Shown in pieces: positions 41,833-53,295 of a DNA stretch of 64,000 nt. Source of the stretch: Bradyrhizobium sp. C9 (lineage in GTDB: Bacteria > Pseudomonadota > Alphaproteobacteria > Rhizobiales > Xanthobacteraceae). The DNA lies in NCBI RefSeq assembly GCF_002532045.1, contig NZ_NWTG01000018.1, forward strand, positions 99,536 through 163,535, written 5' to 3'. Each line of letters begins with the position of its first letter. Positions within the stretch are counted from its first letter, which is position 1. A program made the position numbers and the translations under genes. The notes below the pieces were generated by a model. That model was not told the DNA's origin, searched no databases, and saw nothing but the letters and a program-made list of their open reading frames with translations.

Positions 41833-44540
41833 ATGTCGGTTATCTCAACGAACAGCGTGAAGCCGGAGCACCGGCGGCTGTCGATCAAGGGTGCGCTGCG
41901 CGCCACCAGGATGGGCGCCATTCAGTGGCTCGTCCTGAGCGCCGCGCTGCTGGTGCTCGCCATCACGCTCGGCACCGGCTATCTCGCGCTGCAGTTTCGC
42001 GAGCGCGCGCTGGAGATGTCCGAACGCGAGCTCAACAACACCGCGCTGTTGCGCGGCATTTCGACCAGCAGCTCAGCGACCTCCAGCATGTCCACGACGA
42101 CATCGTGAACTATCTGCGGTCGGAGCAGGTCGAGACTGCCGATCAGTTCGAAAAGAACATGTCACTGCTGAGCGCGCACGAGATGCTGCGCACGCGGCTG
42201 GCCGCGCTGCCGCATGTCGGCGGGCTCAATCTGTTCAATGCCAAGGGATGGCTGATCAACTCGTCCGAGATGTGGCCGGTGCCCGACATCAGCATTGCCG
42301 AACGGCGCTATTTCCAGGAGTTCACCTCGGGACGGCCGACGTCGCCGGTCATCGTCGAACCGGCGATGAGCAAGGTGACGGGCAACTGGACCACGATCTT
42401 TGCGCGCAAGATCACCGGCCGCAACGGCGAGATCATCGGCTTTGCGAGCCGCGGCGTAGAGCCAAGCCATTTCGAGGATTTCCTTGCCTCGCTGGCACTG
42501 AACGGCGACACCGTGATTTCGATGATTCACCGCGACGGCACCATCATCGCGCGCTATCCGCAGGATGCCGGCGTGATCGGCCGCAACATCATCAACCTGC
42601 CGGTATTCCAAAAGGTCATCAGCTTTGGCGGCAACACGTCGGGTCGGTTCGTTGGCGCTTCTGGTGAGGAGAATGTCGGTGCGGTCAGATCGCTGTCGCA
42701 TTTTCCGATCCTGATCCTCGCCACCACGAGGACATCGAGCGCGCTGGAGGACTGGCGCGCCCAGACCAAGCTGCAATTCTGCGCGGCCGTGTTGGCGGTG
42801 CTGGTCATCAGCTTCGCGGTCTTCCTGATCGTCCGCCAGCTGCAGCGGCAGCACGACGCGGCAAGCCGCCGGCTGTCCGAAAAAAGCCAGCATCTCGACA
42901 CCGCGATCAACACCATGACGCAGGGGCTCCTGCTGTTCGACGCCTCGGCGCGGCTCGTGATCTGCAACCAGCGGTACATCGACATGTTCGGCCTGTCGCC
43001 CGATGTCGCCAGGCCCGGGTGCGATCTGCGCGACCTGATCCGGCATCGCCAGGCGCTCGGTTCATTCGTCGGCGATGTCGATGAATATTGTGCGCGGTTC
43101 ACCAATCCCAGGGGCGATGAAATCCGGGATTCGGTGATCATGACGCCCGACGGCCGCAGCATCCGCCTGATCTACAAGCGCGCTCCTGACGGCGGCTGGG
43201 CCACCACGCTCGAGGACGTCACCGACGGGCGGCGTGCGCAAGCGCAGATCGAGTATCTCGCGCATTACGATGCCCTGACCAATCTGCCGAACCGGACCCT
43301 GTTCCAGCGTCACGCGGAAGAATTGCTGCGTGAATCTGTCGTCCGCGAGTTCGCGATCCACTACATCGACATCGACGAGTTCAAGCGGATCAACGACACG
43401 CTGGGTCATCCGATCGGCGATGAATTCCTGAGACGCGTCGCCGAGAAGCTACGCCAGTCGGTCGGATCGAACGATTTCATCGCGCGCCTCGGCGGCGACG
43501 AATTCGCGATCGTCCAGCACGACATCATGTCGGACGACGACGTCAGCGATCTGGTCGCGCGCGTCTATCAGTCGCTGCGTACGCCGTTCGACTGCCACGG
43601 TCATTGGCTGTCGAGTGACGCCAGCATCGGCATTGCGATCGCCCCGCGCCACGGCTCCGACCTGTTCGGCCTGCTCAAATGCGCCGATCTCGCCATGTAC
43701 GCGGCCAAGGCCGCCGGCCGCAGGACCTACCGATTCTTCGATCCGGCGATGGAGAAGCAGGCCAATCTGCGCCGCGCGCTGGAGGCCGACCTGCGAAGTG
43801 CCTTGGCGGAGGACCGCTTCGAACTGCACTATCAGCCGCTGGTCGACCTGCGCAGCGACGAGGTGACCGGCTGCGAGGCGTTGCTGCGCTGGCGCCACCC
43901 GGTGCGCGGCATGATCTCCCCGGCGGAATTCATCCCGGTCGCCGAGGAGACCGGGCTGATCGAGGAGATCGGGCAGTGGGTGCTGCGCACCGCCTGCATC
44001 GAGGCGGCGGCCTGGCCGGCGCATGTGCGCCTTGCGGTCAACGTCTCGCCGATCCAGTTCAAGTCGGAGACGCTGGCGCTAAAGGTTGCGAGCGCGCTCG
44101 CCGAGAGCGGGCTCGACCCGCGCAGGCTCGAGCTCGAGATCACCGAGGCGGTGCTGATCGCCGACGACGATGCGGCGCTGGTCACGCTCGGCCAGTTGCG
44201 CGCGCTCGGCGTCCATATCGCGCTCGACGATTTCGGCACCGGCTACTCGTCGCTGCAATATCTGCAGCGCTTCCCGTTCGACAAGATCAAGATCGACCGC
44301 AGCTTCGTCAAGGAAGTGACCGGCAACAGCGGCTCGGCCTCGATCATCCGCGCGGTGGTCTCGATCGCCGCCGACCGCAACATGATCACGACAGCCGAGG
44401 GCGTCGAGACCGATCAGCAGCGCGACACCGTGCAGATGCTGGGCTGTACGCAGATGCAGGGCTATCTGTTCAGCAAGCCGGTCCCGGCGCAGGACCTGCG
44501 GACGCTGCTCGCGGCCGACAGCGTCGAGGATGCCGCCTGA
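41833..44540 (+). CDS. dCache-PAS-GGDEF-EAL cyclic-di-GMP enzyme with apparent frameshift
   Basis: The start (ATG 41833, GGGGCAGGA upstream), first membrane helix and the ERELNNTALL segment lie in one frame; everything from ARHFDQQLSDLQHVHDDI to the stop at 44540 lies in another. Inserting one base near 42050 (CTGTTG|GCGCGGCAT) restores about 902 aa. Domains in order: membrane helix, extracellular sensor, second helix (near 42800), PAS (from about 42900), GGDEF (intact, about 43492-43506), EAL (CEALLRWRHP, about 43870; DDFGTGYSS near 44227). Both the synthetic and degrading centres look intact. Either an assembly error or a real disruption of the sensor; a shortened form could start downstream, for example at the ATG near 42160. 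Confidence 0.8.
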
Positions 44541-44591
44541 GCGGCTCTTGCTGAAAGTTCCAAAAAATCGACCTGCCGACGCGACGAACGC

Positions 44592-44616
44592 GGAACCGAA
44601 ATCGTGGAACCGCGTT
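44592..44616 (+). promoter_or_regulatory. EcfG (general stress) promoter match
   Basis: GGAAC at 44592-44596 and CGTT at 44613-44616, spacer 16 nt, an exact consensus match. The RlpA-like gene begins at 44647, giving a short leader of about 25 nt. This is the best placed of the three EcfG-type sites in the window. Confidence 0.65.
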
Positions 44617-44646
44617 CCATTGCGGGGCTCGACCGGCAGGCAATCA

Positions 44647-44943
44647 ATGAAGACCGCAATAACGTCCGCGGCCATGCTGCTGTTTACATCGTGCATGGCG
44701 AACGCAGAGAGTGGCCTTGCGTCCTATTATCACGGCATCGGCAGGAGTGGCGAGATGACCTGCGCGCATCGCAAGCGGCCATTCGGCAGCATGGTCACCG
44801 TGTCCTATCGCGGGAAATCGATCCGCTGCCGGGTTAACGATCGCGGACCGTTCATTCGCGGACGGATCATCGATGTCTCGACCACGGCGGCTCGCGCGCT
44901 CGGCATCCTTCAGCTCGGCGTCGCGCATGTGGAGATCGAGTAG
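44647..44943 (+). CDS. Small RlpA-like (double-psi barrel) envelope protein
   Basis: 98 aa from the ATG at 44647. Signal peptide (MKTAITSAAMLLFTSCMANA); the Cys could in principle be a lipobox but the context is weak. The mature part is an RlpA double-psi barrel: GLASYYH, TCAHRKRPFGSMVTVSYRG, CRVNDRGPFIRGRIIDVSTTAARALG. It lacks the SPOR domain of full RlpA. RlpA proteins bind or cleave naked glycan strands of peptidoglycan. The EcfG promoter match suggests stress-induced cell-wall work. Confidence 0.85.
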   Translation: MKTAITSAAMLLFTSCMANAESGLASYYHGIGRSGEMTCAHRKRPFGSMVTVSYRGKSIRCRVNDRGPFIRGRIIDVSTTAARALGILQLGVAHVEIE

Positions 44944-44962
44944 CGCTCAGCCTGTGGCGGGA

Positions 44963-47431
44963 TCACGGTTTTGAGGCGGTTGCGCGCTGCTCGGCGATCG
45001 CCTTGCGGAGCGTGCGCGACAGCGCTTCGACTGAATAGGGTTTCTGGATCAGCTCGAAGCCGCTATGCGCGTTCTCGGCGAGCACGTTGCTGTAGCCGCT
45101 GGTCAGCACCACGGGCAGGCCGGGAAACCGGTCGCGGATCACACCGGCGAGCTCGACGCCATTCATGCCGGGCATGATCACGTCGGAGAACACGAGGTCG
45201 GCGGCGAACTCGTTCTCGGAGAGGATCGACAGCGCCGCGCTGGCATTGGCCGCGCGCTTGACCGAATAGCCGAGGTCCTCGAGCAGCTCGGTGGAGAACT
45301 GGCCGACATCGTCGTTGTCCTCGACCACAAGCACGCGATAGCCGCGGCCGATCGAGGCCTGCTCGATGCCCGCGCTGGCCGCGACCTTGGCGTCCGCCGG
45401 GCGCATTGCCTGCGGCAGGTAGATGGTGAAGGTCGCGCCGTGGCCCGGCGTGGAGGTGACCTCGATATCGCCGTCGGATTGCTTGACGAAGCCGAAGGCC
45501 TGGCTCAGCCCGAGGCCCGTTCCCTTGCCGACTTCCTTGGTGGTGAAGAACGGTTCGAAGATCGCGTCGAGATTTTCCGGCGAGATGCCGGTGCCGGTAT
45601 CCTGGATCGAGACCGTCACGAAATCGCCGCTGCGCGAGGCCTGGGCGCGCAGGGCAGGGATGTGCTTGACCTTCCTGACGCCGATCGTCAGCTGGCCTTC
45701 GCCGTTCATGGCATCGCGGCCGTTGACCGCAAGGTTGATCATCGCGGTTTCGAACTGGCCGATGTCGGCGATCGCAAAGCAGTCGGGATCCTCGATCCTG
45801 ACCTCGATGTGAATCCGCGCGCCGACCAGCGGCCGGATCAGCTGCGCCACGCTGTCGACCTGCGTTCCGACATTGAACACTTCGGGATTGAGCGGTTGCC
45901 GGCGCGCGAACGCCAACAGCTGCGCGGTGAGCTTGGAGGCCCGCTCCACGGTCTCGGAGATCGCGTCGATATAGCGGCGTCGTCGCTCGTCCGGCAGCTC
46001 GCGGCGGCGCAGGAAGTCGGTCGCGGAGCGGATGATGGTGAGCAAATTGTTGAAGTCGTGCGCGACGCCGCCGGTGAGCTGGCCGACCGCTTCCATCTTC
46101 TGCGACTGCCGCAGGGCTTCCTCGCCGCGGCGCCGTTCGGTGATGTCGACGGCCTCCGGCACCGCGCCGACGATCGTGCCATGCTGGTCCCGCAGCGGCC
46201 GTATCTCGAAGTCGAAATGGCGGTCGCCGATCGGCAGCCGCAGCGGCAGTTCGGATTTGACATCCTCGCCGCGCATCGCTGTGGCGAAAGCATTCCTGAT
46301 CGTTTCCGGCGCGCCTTCGGTCGCGCTGAACCAGGGCGTCTCCCAGAACAGCTTGCCGACGACATCTGCGGCGTCGGCGCGAATGCCGGCCAGCGCCGTC
46401 CGGTTGGCGTAGAGTAACTCGCCGTCCTGGTTGAGCAGCCCCTGATGTTGATGGCTGGTCTCCAGGATCGCGCGCATCTGCGCCTCGCTCGACTCGAGCT
46501 GCGCGGTCCGTTCGGTGATGCGCCGCTCCAGCGACTCGTTGAGCTTGCGCAGCTCGATCTCGGCTTCCTTCGCCGCCGTGATGTCGTGGGCGACGCCGAT
46601 GAAGCCGATATGCTTGCCATTCGGGTCCCAGCGCGGCTGCGATTCCGAGCGCAGCCAGCGCCAGTCGCCCGCGGCATTGCGATAGCGTGCCTCGAGCACG
46701 AATGGCTTGAGCGACAATTCGCCGGTGATCTGCTCCTGCAGGATGTTCGGCAGATCATCCGGATGCAGCGCCTTTCGCCAGTCGAACACGACCGCTTCCT
46801 CGAACGGCAGGCCGAGGAAATCGAGATACGCCTGGTTGGCAAAAGAGCGGGTGCGGTCGAGCTTGGTCACCCAGATCGGCACCGGCGCGCTGTCGGCGAT
46901 CAGGCGGAAGCGTTCCTCGCTCTCGCGCAGGGTTTCCTGCGCCAGCATCTGATCGGTGACGTCGAGATCGGCACCCACCAGCCGTAGCGCCCGGCCGTTG
47001 CGATCGCGGTCGATCTTGGCGACGACACGGATCCAGCGGCTCTCGCCATCGTTCGGGCGGACGATGCGGTATTCGGCGGTGTAATCCTCGCCGCCGGCCT
47101 TGAGCACGCCGAACAGGTGGCTGATGGTTCGTTCGCGATCGTCGGGGTGGATGCGCGCGACCCAGTTCTCATAGGTCTCGTTGACCTCCTCGGGCGGCAG
47201 GCCATGCACCAGCAGATATTCGGGGGAGCGGCGGTTGCGCACGCCGTCGCGGAAATCGATCTCGAGCCCGCCGACCCGGGCGATGCGCTGGATCCGGGCC
47301 AGCTCGGCTTCACGCTCCTGAAGCTCGCGGTGGGCCCGGTCGCGTTCGCGCGCGATCTCCTCAAGGTGCTGCCGCAGCCGTTCGGCTGCCGCAGCTTCGG
47401 GAAGCACATCAGCGGGATCGGGTGGGGTCAT
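44963..47431 (-). CDS. Triple-PAS hybrid sensor histidine kinase
   Basis: 822 aa from the ATG at 47431 (a TTG four codons earlier is not needed). No membrane segment, so cytosolic. A coiled coil is followed by three PAS domains (about residues 45-165, 170-300, 315-440). HisKA has the phospho-His in GGVAHDFNNLL; HATPase_c shows DTGTGISPENL and GTGLGLSQAFGF. A C-terminal receiver has acceptor Asp in LVFSDVIMPGM and a Lys in QKPYS. The AHDFNN type is common in rhizobial hybrid kinases. No partner regulator is adjacent; signal and output are unknown. Confidence 0.9.
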   Translation of the reverse strand: MTPPDPADVLPEAAAAERLRQHLEEIARERDRAHRELQEREAELARIQRIARVGGLEIDFRDGVRNRRSPEYLLVHGLPPEEVNETYENWVARIHPDDRERTISHLFGVLKAGGEDYTAEYRIVRPNDGESRWIRVVAKIDRDRNGRALRLVGADLDVTDQMLAQETLRESEERFRLIADSAPVPIWVTKLDRTRSFANQAYLDFLGLPFEEAVVFDWRKALHPDDLPNILQEQITGELSLKPFVLEARYRNAAGDWRWLRSESQPRWDPNGKHIGFIGVAHDITAAKEAEIELRKLNESLERRITERTAQLESSEAQMRAILETSHQHQGLLNQDGELLYANRTALAGIRADAADVVGKLFWETPWFSATEGAPETIRNAFATAMRGEDVKSELPLRLPIGDRHFDFEIRPLRDQHGTIVGAVPEAVDITERRRGEEALRQSQKMEAVGQLTGGVAHDFNNLLTIIRSATDFLRRRELPDERRRRYIDAISETVERASKLTAQLLAFARRQPLNPEVFNVGTQVDSVAQLIRPLVGARIHIEVRIEDPDCFAIADIGQFETAMINLAVNGRDAMNGEGQLTIGVRKVKHIPALRAQASRSGDFVTVSIQDTGTGISPENLDAIFEPFFTTKEVGKGTGLGLSQAFGFVKQSDGDIEVTSTPGHGATFTIYLPQAMRPADAKVAASAGIEQASIGRGYRVLVVEDNDDVGQFSTELLEDLGYSVKRAANASAALSILSENEFAADLVFSDVIMPGMNGVELAGVIRDRFPGLPVVLTSGYSNVLAENAHSGFELIQKPYSVEALSRTLRKAIAEQRATASKP

Positions 47432-47522
47432 GCGCGCCGGCAACCTCTCGGCGCAGTTTCACACAGGACGAGGCGGCTTTTCCAGCGTGATTTGCGGCGA
47501 TCACTTGCCCGTCACTTGCTCT

Positions 47523-48320
47523 TCATTTGCCTTTGGGCGGGCGGCAATTATAGGCCCTGCGGAACCCGGCGGCCTGCGCATCCTCCTCGGAGCAGAACCA
47601 GCGATCCGGATTGCCGAGGCCCGGATAGCTGCGGCACGCCTGCAAATGATAGATGCCGACATTGCCGGTGACGCGGGCGCGCACGGCGTACTTGCCCTTG
47701 ATGTTGCAGCTCGCCGGCATTGGCAGGTCGTCGGGGAAGAGCGCATTCCGAATCTGCGTGTCACGGTCGGCCGGACAGGCGTTGCCGAGCAGGGCGCCGT
47801 CCTTCTTGCCGAGACGAAAATCGCGCGGCGCCACGAAGCAGCCCTTCCACAGCCCGGCACGACCGTCCTTGGCGGTGGCTTGATCCGGCTTGAATCGGCC
47901 AGTGGCCGACGTCTCGACGTTGAGGGCGTAGCCCTTCTGCACCATCACCTGGCTGAGGCTGGTCGGGTCGCCCTCGAGCTTGCAGACGCCGAGGCGGCGC
48001 TTCTTGAAAGTCGGATCGACGCCGATGTCGTCGCAGTGAATCGGCTTGCCGCCGATCAGCTTGGTCAGCTGGTCGCGCGCTTCAATCCCGCAGGTCCAGA
48101 CGTCGGCGTGCTCGTCGATGCAGAGCTGGTCGGCCGCCGGCGCGTCGATGCCGTCGAGCCGATAGACCGTGTTGCCGAGCTGAACGGTGCCGGCGTCCTT
48201 GACGATCGCCGTGGCCGAGGGGGCAGCGGTCGCAGACAGCGCAGCCGTCGCAGACAGGACAGGGCTCGCGGACAGGCATGTCAGGAGAAGCGTCGTGATG
48301 ACCGGATTGCGAAACCGCAT
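47523..48320 (-). CDS. Secreted SNase-like protein with altered active site
   Basis: 265 aa with a signal peptide (ITTLLLTCLSASPVLSA). The staphylococcal-nuclease fold is visible: TVQLGNTVYRLDGIDAPAADQLC, then RDQLTKLIGGKPIHCDD, KKRRLGVCKLEGDPTSLSQVMVQKGYALN. The usual catalytic Glu after GIDAP is replaced (PAAD instead of PE), and the DGDT-type motif is replaced by KDAGT, so nuclease activity is doubtful. The C-terminal part adds an aromatic Cys-containing module (GIYHLQACRSYPGLG, DRWFCSEEDAQAAGFRRAYNC) of the kind that follows SNase domains in some rhizobial proteins. Many Cys suggest disulfides. Confidence 0.75.
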   Translation of the reverse strand: MRFRNPVITTLLLTCLSASPVLSATAALSATAAPSATAIVKDAGTVQLGNTVYRLDGIDAPAADQLCIDEHADVWTCGIEARDQLTKLIGGKPIHCDDIGVDPTFKKRRLGVCKLEGDPTSLSQVMVQKGYALNVETSATGRFKPDQATAKDGRAGLWKGCFVAPRDFRLGKKDGALLGNACPADRDTQIRNALFPDDLPMPASCNIKGKYAVRARVTGNVGIYHLQACRSYPGLGNPDRWFCSEEDAQAAGFRRAYNCRPPKGK

Positions 48321-48480
48321 TTTCTCACTTCAAATTTTTGGCGGGCAGCCGAACTTCTAGCACAGGCGAGGTACGATCCAACCAAGGACTGTTCGCACGA
48401 GATGCGTGCGCGCCGTCACATCCCGATCGGCATTCCGCGACGTAGAACGGCCGGACATCGCCATCGATAAGGATGCTGAT

Positions 48481-48609
48481 ATGGCCGAGTTCATCGTCAC
48501 CATCATTGCCGATGTCATCACCGACATCTGGACCCTGCAGTGCCTCGCGCGCTGGCAGCGGAAACGAGCGGCGCCTCAGGAGGCAGCTTCCGAGCAAAGA
48601 TGCGATTGA
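48481..48609 (+). CDS. Possible 42-aa small protein
   Basis: 42 codons from the ATG at 48481. The sequence begins MAEFIVTIIADVITDIWTLQCL, an amphipathic or membrane-associated helix, then a basic stretch (ARWQRKRAA) and an acidic end. AAGGATG lies about 8 nt upstream. Small size and modest ribosome site limit support; no homologue known to me. Confidence 0.35.
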   Translation: MAEFIVTIIADVITDIWTLQCLARWQRKRAAPQEAASEQRCD

Positions 48610-48632
48610 CTTCATGAGAACAAAATAGGAAC

Positions 48633-48869
48633 ATGATGTGCCACCTGAATCCCGGATGCCCCATGATGTCTGCACGGCCCGAATCTGATGACGATGACGG
48701 GCTGGGAGCGGCTGTCGATCAGGCTATTTCCGCCTGCGGCGGCAATTTGCGCGCGACCATCCGGGCGCTGATCGTGGCCAATGAATTCCTGGAGAACGAG
48801 GTCAGCGAGCTCATGAAGGCCGTCGCCAAGGCGCATTCGCGCGGCCGCTTCAAGACCTATTCGGGCTGA
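48633..48869 (+). CDS. Small conserved helical protein
   Basis: 78 aa from the ATG at 48633 (AGGA just upstream); a start at 48663 (68 aa, beginning MMSARPESDDDD) is also plausible. The conserved-looking core is AVDQAISACGGNLRATIRALIVANEFLENEVSELMKAVA, three helices of the kind found in short rhizobial regulators or stress proteins. Acidic N-terminus, basic C-terminus (HSRGRFKTYSG). The function is unknown. Confidence 0.7.
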   Translation: MMCHLNPGCPMMSARPESDDDDGLGAAVDQAISACGGNLRATIRALIVANEFLENEVSELMKAVAKAHSRGRFKTYSG

Positions 48870-49047
48870 AATACCCCTCAGGCTACCGCCAAGGACTGGG
48901 CAAGAACCGGCCCAGAACCTGCTAAGCACCGGGTCCGGTCTGGATTTGCCTCCGGAGCATTTTGCTGTACCACGGAGTGGTTACGCCAATCGCCCGTGCC
49001 GGATTGCGCGGGGGAGGAATCCTGCCCAAAGCCCAAGCAAGAAGAGC

Positions 49048-51063
<2,016 letters not shown>

Positions 51064-51142
51064 AGGAGCTCCGCCTTCGTGAAGGCTCCGGCGGACCAGT
51101 CGTCGCCGGCGCCCTCGCAAGGACGAACAAGGAGTCAGAGAC

Positions 51143-52009
51143 ATGGCCTTCCGCAAACGCCGCGAAGCACTGCGATCGATTCTGAGCGGATCAACCTGCA
51201 TTCGGCCAGGCTCGGTCTATGACGCGACCTCGATCCGGATCGCCGAAGATCTCGGTTTCGAGCTCGGCATGTTCGGCGGCTCGGTGGCCTCGCTCGCCGT
51301 GCTCGGCGATCCCGATATTGCGCTGATCACGCTGACTGAATTCGCCGAGCAGGTACGTCGGATGTCGCGGGCTTCGACCTTGCCTGTGCTTGTTGATGCC
51401 GACCACGGTTACGGCAATGCGCTCAACGTTCGCCGCACGGTTCAGGAGGTCGAAGCCGCTGGTGCCGCCGGCCTCACCATCGAGGACACGCTGCTGCCGC
51501 AGGCGTTCGGCCAGGCCAAGACGCAGCTGATCTCGCTTGAGGAAGGCGTCGGCAAGATGAAGGCCGCGCTCGACGGCCGCAGCGATCCGTCGCTCGTCAT
51601 CCTGGGCCGCACCGGCGCCGTCTCGATCACCAATCTCGACGACGCGGTCATGCGCGCCAAAGCCTATGAGGCAGTCGGCGTCGATGGGCTGTTCTTCACC
51701 GGCATCACATCGCGCGGGGAGCTCGAGGCGCTTTCGGCTGCGACGACGCTGCCGATCGTGCTCGGCGGTGCGCCCGAGGCGATGACCGCGCTGGACTATC
51801 TGGCAAGCCAGCGCGTCAGGATCGCGCTGCAGGGCCACGCGCCGTTCGCGGCCGCAACCCAGGCCGTCTACGAGACGCTGAAGGCGCTGCGCGAAGGCGC
51901 TTCGCCGAAGAGCCTCAAAGGCATCGCCTCGTCTGAACTGACCGGCCGCGTGATGCGCGAGGCGGAGACCAAAGCGCGCAGCGGCGAGTTCCTCGGCCTC
52001 AAGAAATGA
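51143..52009 (+). CDS. ICL/PEP mutase-superfamily protein, oxaloacetate decarboxylase-like
   Basis: 288 aa from the ATG at 51143 (AAGGAG about 8 nt upstream). TIM-barrel of the isocitrate lyase/PEP mutase superfamily: CIRPGSVYDATSIRIAEDLG, then the metal-site segment PVLVDADHGYGNALNVRRTVQEVEAAGAAGLTIEDT. The nearest characterised group is the Pseudomonas PA4872-type oxaloacetate decarboxylase. The lyase Cys loop (KKCGH of true isocitrate lyases) is absent. It acts on a 3- or 4-carbon keto acid in the cytosol. It is followed, with a 4-nt overlap (ATGA), by acylphosphatase. Confidence 0.85.
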   Translation: MAFRKRREALRSILSGSTCIRPGSVYDATSIRIAEDLGFELGMFGGSVASLAVLGDPDIALITLTEFAEQVRRMSRASTLPVLVDADHGYGNALNVRRTVQEVEAAGAAGLTIEDTLLPQAFGQAKTQLISLEEGVGKMKAALDGRSDPSLVILGRTGAVSITNLDDAVMRAKAYEAVGVDGLFFTGITSRGELEALSAATTLPIVLGGAPEAMTALDYLASQRVRIALQGHAPFAAATQAVYETLKALREGASPKSLKGIASSELTGRVMREAETKARSGEFLGLKK

Positions 52010-52305
52010 GCGGCGTGATCCGCCATGTCGCGATCAGCGGCCGCGTCCAGGGCGTCGGCTATCGGGCCTGGGTCGACGAGCAGGCAAACGCACGCGGGCT
52101 CGAAGGCTGGGTTCGCAACCGCCGCGACGGCAGCGTCGAGGCGGTGTTCGCCGGCCCCGAGGCCGTCGTCGCCGATATGATCGCTGCCTGCGGCCGCGGA
52201 CCGTTCTCGGCGCGCGTCGACCATGTGCAGACAGATACCGGTACGTCCGACCTTTTGAACTTGCGCGGGGCAGGAGAGCGGTTCGCGTTCCTGCCGACGC
52301 TCTAG
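52006..52305 (+). CDS. acyP: Acylphosphatase
   Basis: 99 aa, the usual length. ISGRVQGVGYRAWVDEQA contains the phosphate-binding loop and catalytic Arg; VRNRRDGSVEAVFAG contains the catalytic Asn. It hydrolyses acyl phosphates in the cytosol. The ATG overlaps the stop of the preceding gene (ATGA). Its own stop shares CTAG with the stop of the convergent methyltransferase gene. Confidence 0.93.
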   Translation: MSGVIRHVAISGRVQGVGYRAWVDEQANARGLEGWVRNRRDGSVEAVFAGPEAVVADMIAACGRGPFSARVDHVQTDTGTSDLLNLRGAGERFAFLPTL

Positions 52306-53114
52306 GCCGCCGAAATCACCAGCGCCTGAATTTTTCCATCGATGGCAGCGTTGCCGAAGCGGTGCGCCAACGCCTCCGCGACGCGCTGCGTAGCGGCCTC
52401 CAGACCGGGCTGATCCCTGGCCTCGATCTCACCGCGCATCGGCGTGCCCTGGCAGTAGGCGATGGCGGCATCCTGTGCCGAGGCAGCGGCACTGCGATGG
52501 GTGACCAACTCGATGGCAACGTCGCGAAAGCCGGCGGCGGTCAGGTCGGCGCGAATGCGCGCCGGATCGTGATAGCCGTGCGGCGTCCGCGCCATGAATT
52601 GCGGCGGATTGCCCGGAAATATCTGGTGCATCGTCTGCTGCATGACGGCGGCGAAATCGTTCTCCTCGATCTTGTCCCAGACGTTGAAGAGGAAACGCCC
52701 GCCGGGCCTGATCACACGCCGCGCTTCGGCGTAACCCTTGACGCGATCGGGGAAGAACATCGCGCCGAACTGGCAGGCGACGATATCGAAGCTCGCATCG
52801 CCAAACGGCAGGGATAGCGCGTCTGCCTGCCGCCAGCTGATGTTCGCGTTGCCTCCGAGGTGCGTCTTCGCCTGCGCCAGCATCGGCTCGTTGAGGTCGG
52901 TGGCGGTGATACGTGTATCGGGCAATTCCGTCGCCAGAACGGCCGTGACGGCACCAGTGCCCGCTGCGATCTCGAGCAGGTCACGCGGCCGATGGCCCTT
53001 GATGCGCCGCGCGAGATCACTGGCATAGGGCGCAAAGATCATTGGCACCATGAGCCGGTCATAGAGCTGCGGGACCGAGCCCGCGAATACCTTGTCGGAA
53101 AGAGGGGCCGTCAT
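52302..53114 (-). CDS. Class I SAM methyltransferase (UbiE-like)
   Basis: 270 aa. Motif I is LLEIAAGTGAVTAVLATELP, motif II ITATDLNEPMLAQAK, then ADALSLPFGDASFDIVACQFGAMFFPD and RRVIRPGGRFLFNVWD, as in UbiE/COQ5-type and small-molecule methyltransferases. The substrate is unknown. The start at 53114 faces the GbsR-like gene, 167 bp away; a shared operator between them is possible. Confidence 0.85.
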   Translation of the reverse strand: MTAPLSDKVFAGSVPQLYDRLMVPMIFAPYASDLARRIKGHRPRDLLEIAAGTGAVTAVLATELPDTRITATDLNEPMLAQAKTHLGGNANISWRQADALSLPFGDASFDIVACQFGAMFFPDRVKGYAEARRVIRPGGRFLFNVWDKIEENDFAAVMQQTMHQIFPGNPPQFMARTPHGYHDPARIRADLTAAGFRDVAIELVTHRSAAASAQDAAIAYCQGTPMRGEIEARDQPGLEAATQRVAEALAHRFGNAAIDGKIQALVISAA

Positions 53115-53246
53115 GACGCGTTCCTTCGAAAGCGGGGCCAGCCCTGGCCGTCACGGGCCGAGGCCTCCGAAGTATGAACCAGCGATCCGTCGCCGCCAAC
53201 GCCTCGAATTGTGCGGCAGCCCCAATTTCGGGCGGCTGCCGGGCTC

Positions 53247-53295
53247 TTGACTTTTGCTCCGAACAATCTGATATTTCTGTCATGACAGAAATATC
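53247..53295 (+). promoter_or_regulatory. Promoter and 26-bp perfect palindrome over the start codon
   Basis: A -35 TTGACT (53247-53252), 17-nt spacer and -10 GATATT (53270-53275) would start transcription at about 53281-53282, the A of the ATG. The palindrome GATATTTCTGTCA plus its reverse complement spans 53270-53295 with no mismatch, its centre inside the CATG that supplies the ATG. It covers the -10 box and the first codons, so a repressor bound there would block the promoter. No Shine-Dalgarno sequence precedes the ATG, which fits a leaderless mRNA. Confidence 0.7.
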
